From Herbiconiux aconitum (GTDB taxonomy: Bacteria; Actinomycetota; Actinomycetes; Actinomycetales; Microbacteriaceae): DNA of 64,000 nucleotides. The stretch is taken from positions 682,001 to 746,000 of the forward strand of contig NZ_JANLCM010000002.1 in NCBI RefSeq assembly GCF_024979235.1. The letters are read 5' to 3'. Positions 16,463 to 24,446 of this stretch are shown here, one piece after another. Position numbers and translations under genes: made by a program. Numbering within the stretch: position 1 is the first letter of the stretch; each line of letters opens with the position of its first letter. The notes beneath the pieces were generated by a model. It did no database searches, was not told where the DNA came from, and saw only the letters and a program-made list of their open reading frames with translations.

Positions 16463-18022
16463 CTACATCAGACCGCCGTCGACCGAGCGCAGGAGCACCG
16501 GCTCGTCTTCGGGCACCATCACGGCGGTGTCGCGGTTGAGGCTCTCGCCACGGTAGAACGGCTTCGACGCCGGGAAGAAGAACCACACCACCATCAGCAC
16601 CACGCCCACCGCCAATGCGCCGACGCCGACCACGAACACTCCACCGATGCCCCAGATGACCGTGTACCCGTAGTCGGGGTTGTACATGTCGATGGCCGAC
16701 TTGATGAAGGCTGCCGTGAGCATCAGGCCGCCCAGCAGCGGGAACAGGCCCTTGAAGAAGAAGTTGCGGGCGCTGGTGAAGATCTCGCGCTTGAAGTACC
16801 AAACGCAGGCGTAGGCCGTGATGGCGTAGTAGAACGCGATCGCGAGGCCGAGCGAGAGGATGGTGTCGGAGAGGATGTTCTCGCTCACCAGGGTCATGCC
16901 GATGTAGAAGGCGATGGCGACGACGCTCATGAAGATCGTGGCGAACCGCGGCGTGCGGAACTTCGGGTGCACCCGGCCGAACGCGGCCGGCAGCGCCTTG
17001 TAGGTGGCCATGGCGAGTGTGCCGCGTGCGGTCGGCAGGATCGTGGTCTGGGTCGACGAGATCGCGGAGACGCAGACGGCGATCACCAGCAACCACGCGA
17101 AGGGCCCGAAGATGGCTTCTTTCAGGGCGAGGAACACGTCTTCGGCGTTGTTCTCGTTGCCGAGCCCCATGCCGGAGGTGCCGAGGCCGGCGTAGGCCAT
17201 GGCGGCGACGGTGACCGAGACGTAGGTGACAACCAGGATGACGGTGGAGAGCACCGCCGCGCGCCCGGGTGTGTGCTTCGGATCCTTCGTCTCCTCGTTC
17301 AGCGCGAGACAGGTGTCCCAGCCCCAGTAGATGAACAGGCAGAGCAGGATGGCCTCGGTGAAGCCCGACAGGGAGGTGAAGGCGAAGGGGTTGAACCAGT
17401 CGGCTTGCGGCAGCGTCGAACCCTCGGGCGCGGTGCCGGCGAAGACGTTCCAGAGGGCGATGCCGACGAAGAGAGCCAGCGCGAGGTACTGGATGCCGAG
17501 CAGGACGTTCTGCAGCCGCTCCCCGAGCTCCAGGCCACGCACGCTCACGAACGTCATCACGGCGATGAAGACCACCCCGGTGGCAGTGACCAGCGGAACG
17601 TTGTCGTAGAGGTCGGGATTGTCGGTGAGGAGCCAGAGGTACTTGCTGCCGATCTGCGCGAGGTTCGCGAGCACGACGATGCCGGCCACCGCGAGACCCC
17701 AGCCGCCCATCCAGCCCACCCAGGGACCGAAGGCTTTCGTGGCCCAGGTGAAGGAGGTGCCGCAGTCGGGCACGGCACGGTTGAGTTCACGGTAGGCGAA
17801 CGCGGTGAGCAGCATCGGGATGAAGGCGAGGATCATCGCGATCGGCGCCTGCGCGCCGACGGCCAGCACCACGAATCCGATCGTGGCGGCGAGCGAGTAG
17901 ACCGGCGCAGTGGAGGCCAGGCCGATGACGGTCGATCCGAACAGGCCGAGAGTTCCGGCGGCCAGGCCTTTGCCAGAGGAGCGAGCCGGTGTTTCGGCTG
18001 GAATGGCGGTCTTCTCACTCAT
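16463..18022 (-). CDS. APC family amino-acid permease
   Basis: A 519-residue polytopic transporter of the amino acid-polyamine-organocation superfamily. The unwound-helix motif GLASTAPVYSLAATIGF and the later LNRAVPDCGTSFTWATKAFGP segment are typical. About 12 membrane helices are visible. The substrate is not determined; related actinobacterial proteins are annotated as amino-acid or amine permeases. The ATG at 18022 has a strong GGGAGGTG ribosome binding site, which favours it over the upstream in-frame start at 18055. Confidence 0.9.
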   Translation of the reverse strand: MSEKTAIPAETPARSSGKGLAAGTLGLFGSTVIGLASTAPVYSLAATIGFVVLAVGAQAPIAMILAFIPMLLTAFAYRELNRAVPDCGTSFTWATKAFGPWVGWMGGWGLAVAGIVVLANLAQIGSKYLWLLTDNPDLYDNVPLVTATGVVFIAVMTFVSVRGLELGERLQNVLLGIQYLALALFVGIALWNVFAGTAPEGSTLPQADWFNPFAFTSLSGFTEAILLCLFIYWGWDTCLALNEETKDPKHTPGRAAVLSTVILVVTYVSVTVAAMAYAGLGTSGMGLGNENNAEDVFLALKEAIFGPFAWLLVIAVCVSAISSTQTTILPTARGTLAMATYKALPAAFGRVHPKFRTPRFATIFMSVVAIAFYIGMTLVSENILSDTILSLGLAIAFYYAITAYACVWYFKREIFTSARNFFFKGLFPLLGGLMLTAAFIKSAIDMYNPDYGYTVIWGIGGVFVVGVGALAVGVVLMVVWFFFPASKPFYRGESLNRDTAVMVPEDEPVLLRSVDGGLM

Positions 18023-18065
18023 GGCGCACCTCCCTTGGTTCGGTAGGGAGAGCATAGTGCAGGGG

Positions 18066-18911
18066 TCAGCGTTGCGACATGAACCTCACGGCATAGAGCG
18101 CGACCGCGCTCGCCGACGCCACGTTCAGCGAGTCGACCCCGTGCAGCATCGGGATCTCCACGCGCACGTCGGCTGCCGCCAGGGCGCGACGGCTGAGTCC
18201 GTCGCCCTCGGTTCCGAGCACGATCGCGACCCGCTCCGGAAGCGCGGCCGCGAACTCCGGCAACGACACCGAGTCTTCGCCGAGGGCGAGCGCCGCGATC
18301 GTGAAGCCGGCCTCGTGCAGCATCGGCGCGGCATCCTTCCACTCACCGATGCGTGTCCACGGCACCTGCAGCACGGTGCCCATGCTCACGCGCACGCTCC
18401 GCCGGTAGAGCGGATCGGCGCAGCGCGGACTGATCAGCACCGCGTCGGCTCCGAGACCCGCCGCTGAACGGAAGGCGGCACCCACGTTGGTGTGGTCGAC
18501 GATGTCTTCGAGCACGACGACCGTGCGCGCCCCGGCCAGCAATTCGCGCGGGTCGGGCAGCGCGGGGCGGTGCATCGATGCGAGGGCGCCACGGTGCATC
18601 TGAAATCCGGTGAGCCGCTCGAGCTGCTCGTCGCTCGCCACGAACACCGGAACCTCGGGGAAGCGCTCGGCCACCCATGCGAGGTCGGGCAGCCATTTCT
18701 CCTGCAGCAGCACCGAGCGCGGCCGATGTCCGGCCGCCACCGCCCGCTCGATCACCTTGCTCGATTCGGCCAGATACAGTCCGCCCGCCGGCTCAAGAAT
18801 GCGACGGAGCGCCACGTCGGTCAGGTCGGCGTAGTCGGAGAGCTCAGGATGCTCGAGGCGGGCTTTGTCGAGGCTGTCGCTGTCGACGCCGGCGATGCGG
18901 ATGACGGGCAC
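18066..18911 (-). CDS. TrmH/SpoU family RNA 2'-O-methyltransferase
   Basis: A 281-residue SPOUT methyltransferase. The N-terminal 120 residues form the substrate-binding domain. The C-terminal knotted domain shows the three SpoU motifs: motif 1 VVVLEDIVDHTNVGAAFRSA, motif 2 around VAIVLGTEGDGLS and motif 3 IPMLHGVDSLNVASASAVAL. It should 2'-O-methylate a ribose in rRNA or tRNA with SAM; the target site is unknown. The start is GTG with AAAGGG 5 nt upstream. Confidence 0.92.
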   Translation of the reverse strand: MPVIRIAGVDSDSLDKARLEHPELSDYADLTDVALRRILEPAGGLYLAESSKVIERAVAAGHRPRSVLLQEKWLPDLAWVAERFPEVPVFVASDEQLERLTGFQMHRGALASMHRPALPDPRELLAGARTVVVLEDIVDHTNVGAAFRSAAGLGADAVLISPRCADPLYRRSVRVSMGTVLQVPWTRIGEWKDAAPMLHEAGFTIAALALGEDSVSLPEFAAALPERVAIVLGTEGDGLSRRALAAADVRVEIPMLHGVDSLNVASASAVALYAVRFMSQR

Positions 18912-18982
18912 GGTGCCCTTTCTGTCGGGAGGTTCGCGGTCAACTCTGCCAGGCCGGAAACATTCCGGAAAACTTCGCTGTT

Positions 18983-18988
18983 TAGACT
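18983..18988 (+). promoter_or_regulatory. -10 (TAGACT) and 5' UTR hairpin of the sirtuin gene
   Basis: TAGACT lies 37 nt before the ATG. In the leader a perfect 6-bp hairpin (GCCGGT/ACCGGC, 18997 to 19014) abuts the GAGGAGGT ribosome binding site. Pairing there could affect ribosome access. Confidence 0.4.
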
Positions 18989-19025
18989 CTCAAGTGGCCG
19001 GTCTCTCAACCGGCGAGGAGGTCTC

Positions 19026-19877
19026 ATGGTTTCGCTCGTGTCTTCGGCATCCGAGGCGCCGACGGAGCGTGCCCTCGACGAGGCCGTGGAGGTGCTCGGA
19101 GGCAAGCGGATCGTCGTGCTCACAGGAGCCGGGGTGAGCACCGACTCCGGCATCCCGGACTATCGGGGCGAGGGCGCCCCCAAGCGCAATCCGATGACCT
19201 TCGACCAGTTCCTCGGCAGCGAGTCGTATCGCAAGCGCTATTGGGCGGGCAGTCACCTCGGGTGGAAGATGTTCGACGCCGCCCGGCCGAATGACGGCCA
19301 CCGCATCCTCGCCGATCTCGAAGACGGGGGTCTCGTCACCGGCGTCGTCACCCAGAACGTCGACGGCCTGCACGCCCGCGCCGGCACCAAGCACCTGGTC
19401 GACCTGCACGGGTCGATGGACCGGGTGACCTGTCTGCGTTGCGGCCAGAGTTACGCCCGTGCCGGCATCGCGGAACGCATCAGCGAGGCCAATCCCTGGC
19501 TCACCGAGCCCGAGCTCGTGCGCATGGCACCCGACGGCGACGCCGAGGTCTCCGAGTACGAAGCCTTCGTGGTTCCCGCCTGCACCGTGTGCGGAGGCAC
19601 CCTGAAGCCCGACGTGGTGTTCTTCGGCGAATTCATTCCCACCGAGAAGTTCGCGGAGGCCTCCTCGATGGTGGCGTCGTCGGACGCGATGGTGATCGCC
19701 GGCTCCTCGCTCGTCGTGAACTCGGGCATCCGTCTGCTCGAGCAGGCGCGACGTCGCAAACTCCCGGTCGTGATCGTCAACCGCGGCATCACGAAGGGCG
19801 ACGGGCGCGCCACCGTGAAGATCGACGCCGGAACGACCGAGACGCTCCGCACGATCGCCTCGCGTCTCCTGCCGTAG
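19026..19877 (+). CDS. SIR2 family NAD-dependent protein deacylase
   Basis: A 283-residue sirtuin that removes acyl groups from lysines using NAD. Motifs are GAGVSTDSGIPDYRG (NAD and ribose binding), TQNVDGLHARAG (catalytic core) and the active-site His in LVDLHGSMDRV. A structural zinc site is made by CLRC and CTVC pairs. The closing GSSLVVNSGIRLL and VIVNRG segments bind NAD. The strong ribosome binding site GAGGAGGT fixes the ATG at 19026. Protein targets are unknown. Confidence 0.93.
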   Translation: MVSLVSSASEAPTERALDEAVEVLGGKRIVVLTGAGVSTDSGIPDYRGEGAPKRNPMTFDQFLGSESYRKRYWAGSHLGWKMFDAARPNDGHRILADLEDGGLVTGVVTQNVDGLHARAGTKHLVDLHGSMDRVTCLRCGQSYARAGIAERISEANPWLTEPELVRMAPDGDAEVSEYEAFVVPACTVCGGTLKPDVVFFGEFIPTEKFAEASSMVASSDAMVIAGSSLVVNSGIRLLEQARRRKLPVVIVNRGITKGDGRATVKIDAGTTETLRTIASRLLP

Positions 19878-19906
19878 CCTCTCTTCGGCACCCCGGGGCC
19901 GCCGCA

Positions 19907-19912
19907 TAGGAT
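19907..19912 (+). promoter_or_regulatory. Leaderless -10 (TAGGAT) of the histidine phosphatase
   Basis: TAGGAT ends 7 nt before the ATG at 19920. An in-frame ATG at 19911 overlaps the box itself, which argues for the later start. Confidence 0.5.
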
Positions 19913-19919
19913 GGTGGCG

Positions 19920-20546
19920 ATGACTACCTTCACCTTCGTGCGCCACGGCCAGACCGACTGGAACTTCCAGAAACGCATCCAGGGCTCGACCGACATCCCC
20001 CTGAACGAGATCGGTCGCGAGCAGGCGCGCGAGACCGGAGCCGCCCTGGCGGAGCGCACCTGGGACGGCATCGTCGCCAGCCCCCTGAGCCGCGCCCGGG
20101 AGACGGCCGAGATCATCGCCGGCATCGTCGGCCTCGGCGAACCCGAGCTCGTCGGCGCCCTGGTCGAACGCAGCTACGGCGAGGTCGAGGGCCTGAACGC
20201 AGCCGAACTCGCCGAGCGGTTTCCCGACCCGATGGCGGATGTGCCGGGCCGCGAGAAGCGCTCGCACGTGGTGCGCCGGGTGCTGCCCGCGCTCGAGAAG
20301 CTGGCGGCCGAGCATCCGGCTGAGTCCCTCATCGTGGTCTCGCACGGCGGCGTGATCGGCTCGTTGATCCGCTATGTCACCGAGAAGGCGCTGCCCCAGC
20401 AGGGCCACGCGATTCCGAACGGGTCGGCGCACGACTTCGTGGTCGACGGCGGCGAACTGTCGATCATCGCTTTCAACGGCGTGCCGATCGACCCGTCAAT
20501 CCGGTCGCGAGCACCGCTATCGCTCGAGCTGACGCTGCCCAACTGA
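19920..20546 (+). CDS. Histidine phosphatase family protein (phosphoglycerate mutase-like)
   Basis: A 208-residue cofactor-independent-type phosphatase of the PGM-like family. The phosphohistidine motif FVRHGQTDWN is near residue 5, the catalytic Glu lies around residue 82 and the second His is in VVSHGGVIG. The protein is shorter than dPGM glycolytic mutase and is more likely a broad phosphatase; the substrate is unknown. Its last 74 bp overlap, on the opposite strand, the end of the glycosyltransferase gene, which is unusual spacing for this window. Confidence 0.88.
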   Translation: MTTFTFVRHGQTDWNFQKRIQGSTDIPLNEIGREQARETGAALAERTWDGIVASPLSRARETAEIIAGIVGLGEPELVGALVERSYGEVEGLNAAELAERFPDPMADVPGREKRSHVVRRVLPALEKLAAEHPAESLIVVSHGGVIGSLIRYVTEKALPQQGHAIPNGSAHDFVVDGGELSIIAFNGVPIDPSIRSRAPLSLELTLPN

Positions 20547-21576
20547 AGCCCTCGGCCTGCCTGCGCGACGCGAGCGAGCGTCGCCGCCACTCGGCCGGAT
20601 CCTCCAGCCGTGCGACCGTCGCTGCGAAACGGGCGGCGTCGCGGGCGGGTGCGTAGAGCGCGGCCTCTCCCCCGATCTCGCGGAACACGGCGATGTCGCT
20701 CACCACGACCGGCGTGCCGTACCCCATCGATTCGACCAGCGGGATGCCGAAGCCCTCGTCGAGCGAGGCCGTCACGAGCGCCGTCGCCCGCCGCAGCAGC
20801 GCGTGGTACTCCTCGTCGCTGACCCCGTCGTGGAAGACGAGGTGCGCATCCGGAACGATCGCCTGCAATCGTCGCTTGTCGGCATCCGTCGCCCGACTGA
20901 GCAGGTGCAGCGTGTACCCGGGCAGCTCGCCCGTGGCCCGCACCAGGGTCTCGACGTTCTTGTAGGGCATGAACGAGCCCATGTAGACGAGCGACTTCGC
21001 GTCGGCGCGGTTCTCGGCGTCGGCGGCGGCCGCGGAGGCCTCGGACGGTCCGGGCAGGTCGGCGGCGTTCCTGGCCACCACGACGGGCCGCTTGGTGAGC
21101 GCGTGCTCGGCGATCAGACCCCGCGTGGTCTCGGAGACGGTGACGATGGCGTCGGCGCGGTTGAGGAGCATCCGCTGCGGCCACCAGGCCTTGTGGTAGA
21201 GCCGCCAGAGCACCCGCACGAAGGCGGGCAGATCGTGCGGCGGGGTGGGGTTCGAGTAGTAGATGAGGTCGTGCACGGTGAGCGCGAGGCGGTATCGGCG
21301 GCCGGCGGTGCCCATGGTCTGCATGGGGCTGATCACGACATCCGGATGCGCGCGGTTGACCTGACGGGCCACGAGCGGCTCGAGCACACTGGTGGGGCCG
21401 GAGACCTTGATCCAGGGCAGCTCGGGCAGCATCTCGAGTTGGCGCTCGTCGCTGATGATCATGGTGAGATCGAGGCCGTCGATCTTGGCCAGTTCGCCCA
21501 CCACACCGGCGGTGTACCGGCTGATGCCGTCGTGTCGGCCGATTCGCGTGTAGCGGCAGTCGAAGGCGAGTCTCAC
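20473..21576 (-). CDS. Glycosyltransferase family 4 protein
   Basis: A 367-residue GT-B enzyme. The N-terminal domain begins LAFDCRYTRIGRHDGISRY. The C-terminal donor-binding domain has SLVYMGSFMPYKNVETLV and the GT4 E-x7-E type motif in LDEGFGIPLVESMGYGTPVV. It should transfer a sugar from a nucleotide donor to a lipid or surface glycan; the acceptor is unknown. The GTG start overlaps the stop of the upstream hydrolase gene as GTGA. The 3' end overlaps the convergent phosphatase gene by 74 bp. Confidence 0.88.
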   Translation of the reverse strand: MRLAFDCRYTRIGRHDGISRYTAGVVGELAKIDGLDLTMIISDERQLEMLPELPWIKVSGPTSVLEPLVARQVNRAHPDVVISPMQTMGTAGRRYRLALTVHDLIYYSNPTPPHDLPAFVRVLWRLYHKAWWPQRMLLNRADAIVTVSETTRGLIAEHALTKRPVVVARNAADLPGPSEASAAAADAENRADAKSLVYMGSFMPYKNVETLVRATGELPGYTLHLLSRATDADKRRLQAIVPDAHLVFHDGVSDEEYHALLRRATALVTASLDEGFGIPLVESMGYGTPVVVSDIAVFREIGGEAALYAPARDAARFAATVARLEDPAEWRRRSLASRRQAEGFSWAASARAIAVLATGLTGRSARR

Positions 21577-22589
21577 GAGCCCACCGCGGTGTCGGCCGCC
21601 GGCGTCGTGCCCGCCGTCGACTGCAGGAACGCCTCGATGGCCCGCGCGGCCTCGATCGGGCGTTCGTAGTGAATGAGATGCCCCACGTCGTCGAGCACCA
21701 CGAGGCGCGCGTCGGGCATCGTGTCGCGCAGCCGGTGCTGGGCGGCGAGGGGCGTGATGTCGTCTTTGTCGGCTGCGATCAGCAGGGTCGGCGCCGTGAT
21801 GCGCGCGGCGTATTCGCCGACGTCGTTGCTCACGGAGGCGCGGAAGGCGTCGAGCACAACGGTGCGGTTCGCGAACGCGCTGAAGTAACGGTGGTGCTGG
21901 TCGTGGATCCAGCGCCGCAGCGCCTTGTTCTTCGTCTTGGCCATGGTGATGCTGATCACGCGCACCATCACGGGGCTCGAGAGGATGACGTGACCGAGCT
22001 TCTCGGGGGCCGCGGCGCCGAGCCGGTAGTAGCCGATGGCGACCCGGCTCATCACACCCCGTGGGCCTTTCAGTGCGGGGGCGGCGATAGGGTTGATGAG
22101 AACGGCGTCGTCGACCTCGATGCCCGGGCGGTTCGGGCTGCCGGGGGTGCCGGGCGTGCCGGGGGTGCCGGGGCCGCCCGCCAGGGCTGCCGCCACGACG
22201 ATGGATCCGAAGGAGTGCCCGACGATCACGAGCCGGGCGAGGGGTGACTCGGCTCGCACCACGTCGACGAACTCGTGCAGCCACTCGACGTAACCGTCGA
22301 GGTCGTGCACCGCCCGCAGGGGCGTCGAGACCCCGAAGCCCGGAAGATCGGGCGCCACGATGCGGTACCCGGGATGATTCAGCTGGGCGATCACGGGCTC
22401 GAGGCCATGGTGGTCGCCGCGGTAGCCGTGCACCACCACCAGCAGGGTGCCGGCGTTCGCTCGCGTGTCGGCATCCGACCCCGACTCGCCGTATTCCCAC
22501 AGGTGGGTCGTGCTGCCGGCGACCGGGAGCACGCGCGTGGTGACGGGCATCCGGGAGAGTTCGACGGCATAGGGCGAGGCGACGGTCAT
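21573..22589 (-). CDS. Alpha/beta-fold hydrolase
   Basis: A 338-residue alpha/beta hydrolase. Oxyanion-hole motif VVVHGYRGDHHG is near residue 52, the nucleophile elbow GHSFG has Ser126, and the His of the triad is in DVGHLIHYERP. An odd insertion of Pro-Gly-Thr repeats follows the nucleophile helix at about 139 to 152, encoded by a 9-bp tandem repeat. I chose ATG 22589, with TATGCT 7 nt upstream; the frame stays open far upstream only as a shadow of the trehalose synthase gene. It is coupled to the glycosyltransferase. Confidence 0.85.
   Translation of the reverse strand: MTVASPYAVELSRMPVTTRVLPVAGSTTHLWEYGESGSDADTRANAGTLLVVVHGYRGDHHGLEPVIAQLNHPGYRIVAPDLPGFGVSTPLRAVHDLDGYVEWLHEFVDVVRAESPLARLVIVGHSFGSIVVAAALAGGPGTPGTPGTPGSPNRPGIEVDDAVLINPIAAPALKGPRGVMSRVAIGYYRLGAAAPEKLGHVILSSPVMVRVISITMAKTKNKALRRWIHDQHHRYFSAFANRTVVLDAFRASVSNDVGEYAARITAPTLLIAADKDDITPLAAQHRLRDTMPDARLVVLDDVGHLIHYERPIEAARAIEAFLQSTAGTTPAADTAVGS
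22141..22176 (+). repeat. 9-bp tandem repeat encoding Pro-Gly-Thr
   Basis: Four units of CCGGGGGTG or a one- to three-base variant lie inside the hydrolase gene and encode (PGT)n on the minus strand. The copy number could vary between strains without frameshift. Confidence 0.8.
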
Positions 22590-22596
22590 CCGGTCC

Positions 22597-22602
22597 AGCA
22601 TA
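22597..22602 (-). promoter_or_regulatory. Leaderless -10 (TATGCT) of the hydrolase-glycosyltransferase pair
   Basis: TATGCT ends 7 nt before the ATG at 22589 in the divergent gap with the trehalose synthase gene. No ribosome binding site is present. Confidence 0.5.
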
Positions 22603-22718
22603 GACGGGGCGAACGGTGCGTTCCTGTGGTGTGCTGGGTGCTCCATTGCGTGTCGGTGACCTGGGCTATCGTGAAACCGAACACCCTGGCCGGTCATCGA
22701 TGTTCCGAAAGGACGCCC

Positions 22719-24443
22719 GTGAACTTCACCGCTCCCATCCAGTTGCCGGGCCTCACGCTCGACCCGCAGTGGTACCGGAGATCGGTCTTCTACGAAGTCA
22801 TGATCCGCTCGTTCGTCGATTCGAACGGCGACGGCTTCGGCGACATCGCGGGCCTCATCTCGAAGCTCGACTACTTGCAGTGGCTCGGCATCGACGCACT
22901 CTGGTTGCCGCCCTTCTTCCAGTCGCCGCTCCGCGACGGCGGCTACGACGTCTCCGACTTCAAGGCGGTGCTGCCCGACTACGGAACGGTGGAGGAATTC
23001 CGCGACCTGGTCACCAAGGCGCACGAGCGCAACATGCGCATCATCATGGACTTCCCGCTCAACCACACCTCCGACCAGCACGAGTGGTTCCAGCAGTCGC
23101 GTGAAGACCCCGAAGGCCCCTTCGGCGACTACTACGTGTGGAGCGACACCGACGAGAAGTACGAGAACATCCGCGTCATCTTCGTCGACACGGAGGAGTC
23201 GAACTGGACCTTCGATCCCGTGCGCCGGCAATTCTTCTGGCACCGCTTCTTCTCGCACCAGCCCGACCTCAACTTCGAGAACCCTGCAGTGCAGGAGGCC
23301 GTGTTCGACATCTGCCGGTTCTGGCTCGACATGGGGGTCGACGGACTGCGGCTCGACGCCATCCCCTACCTGTTCGAATCCGAGGAGGGCAACGGTGAGG
23401 GCGAGCCGAAGACGCACGACTACATCGTGCGCCTGCGCCAGATGATCGACACCGAATACCCGGGGCGCATGCTGGTGGCCGAGGCGAACCAGTGGCCGCG
23501 CGAGGTGGCCGCGTTCTTCGGCACCGAGGAGGAGCCCGAATGCCACATGGCATTCGACTTCCCGGTGATGCCGCGCATCTACTACTCGCTGCGGTCGCAG
23601 AAGGCCGATGAGCTCATTCGTGTGCTCTCCGAGACCACGACGATCCCCGAGGGGGCCGCCTGGGGCGTGTTCCTTCGCAACCACGACGAGTTGACGCTCG
23701 AGATGGTGTCGGAGGAGTACCGGCAGGCCATGTACGGCTGGTATGCCTACGACCCGCGGATGCGCTCGAACATCGGCATCCGGCGCCGCCTCGCTCCCCT
23801 GCTCGACAACTCGCGGGCCGAACTCGAACTCGCCCACGCTCTGCTCTTCGCGCTCCCCGGGTCGCCGTTTCTCTACTACGGCGACGAGATCGGTATGGGC
23901 GACAACATCTGGTTGCCCGACCGGGACTCCTCGCGCACGCCGATGCAATGGACACCGGATCGCAACGCCGGCTTCTCCACCGCCGACCCGGGCAAGCTCT
24001 TCCTGCCCGTCGTGCAATCGCTGGTCTACAACTACAACCTGGTGAACGTGGAGTCGCAGCTCGCGCAGTCGCGCTCGCTGCTGCACTGGGTGCGCAACGT
24101 CATCCACGTGCGGAAGGCGCATCCGACGTTCGGGCTCGGGTCGATGGAGGTCGTGGGCAGCGACCACGAGTCGGTGCTCGCCTTCGTGCGCTCCTACCAG
24201 GGCTCGGGCGCCTACTTCGGCGACGGACCCGAAGACGTGCTCTGCGTGTTCAGCTTCGCCCACAATCCGGTGTCGGCCACCATCACGGCACCGCAGTTCG
24301 CGGGGCGACGGCTGTTCGATCTCTTCGGGCACGGCGAGTTTCCCGCATTCGACGAGAACGGCACCGTTACGCTCACTTTCGGAACCCAAGCGTTCTACTG
24401 GCTGCACGTCGGCCAGTCCACCGAACAAGAACAGGGGCGCTAA
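22719..24443 (+). CDS. treS: Trehalose synthase / maltose alpha-D-glucosyltransferase
   Basis: A 574-residue GH13 enzyme that interconverts maltose and trehalose. The opening WYRRSVFYEVMIRSFVDSNG is diagnostic for TreS. The (beta/alpha)8 barrel carries the nucleophile Asp in DGLRLDAIPYL, the acid/base Glu in LVAEANQWP and the transition-state Asp in FLRNHDELTL. The length fits stand-alone TreS without a maltokinase domain. The start is GTG with AAAGGA about 8 nt upstream. In many actinobacteria a maltokinase (pep2) follows, but here an exonuclease gene does. Neighbouring glycogen genes lie 3 kb away. Confidence 0.93.
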   Translation: MNFTAPIQLPGLTLDPQWYRRSVFYEVMIRSFVDSNGDGFGDIAGLISKLDYLQWLGIDALWLPPFFQSPLRDGGYDVSDFKAVLPDYGTVEEFRDLVTKAHERNMRIIMDFPLNHTSDQHEWFQQSREDPEGPFGDYYVWSDTDEKYENIRVIFVDTEESNWTFDPVRRQFFWHRFFSHQPDLNFENPAVQEAVFDICRFWLDMGVDGLRLDAIPYLFESEEGNGEGEPKTHDYIVRLRQMIDTEYPGRMLVAEANQWPREVAAFFGTEEEPECHMAFDFPVMPRIYYSLRSQKADELIRVLSETTTIPEGAAWGVFLRNHDELTLEMVSEEYRQAMYGWYAYDPRMRSNIGIRRRLAPLLDNSRAELELAHALLFALPGSPFLYYGDEIGMGDNIWLPDRDSSRTPMQWTPDRNAGFSTADPGKLFLPVVQSLVYNYNLVNVESQLAQSRSLLHWVRNVIHVRKAHPTFGLGSMEVVGSDHESVLAFVRSYQGSGAYFGDGPEDVLCVFSFAHNPVSATITAPQFAGRRLFDLFGHGEFPAFDENGTVTLTFGTQAFYWLHVGQSTEQEQGR

Positions 24444-24446
24444 GCG

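Noticed and set aside
16358..18046. A 562-codon plus-strand frame
   Set aside because: It is the complement of the amino-acid permease gene; the product is a low-complexity Glu/Arg/His chain.
22590..24428. A long upstream extension of the alpha/beta hydrolase frame
   Set aside because: It runs antisense through treS and passes a good leaderless -10; the hydrolase fold begins after 22589.
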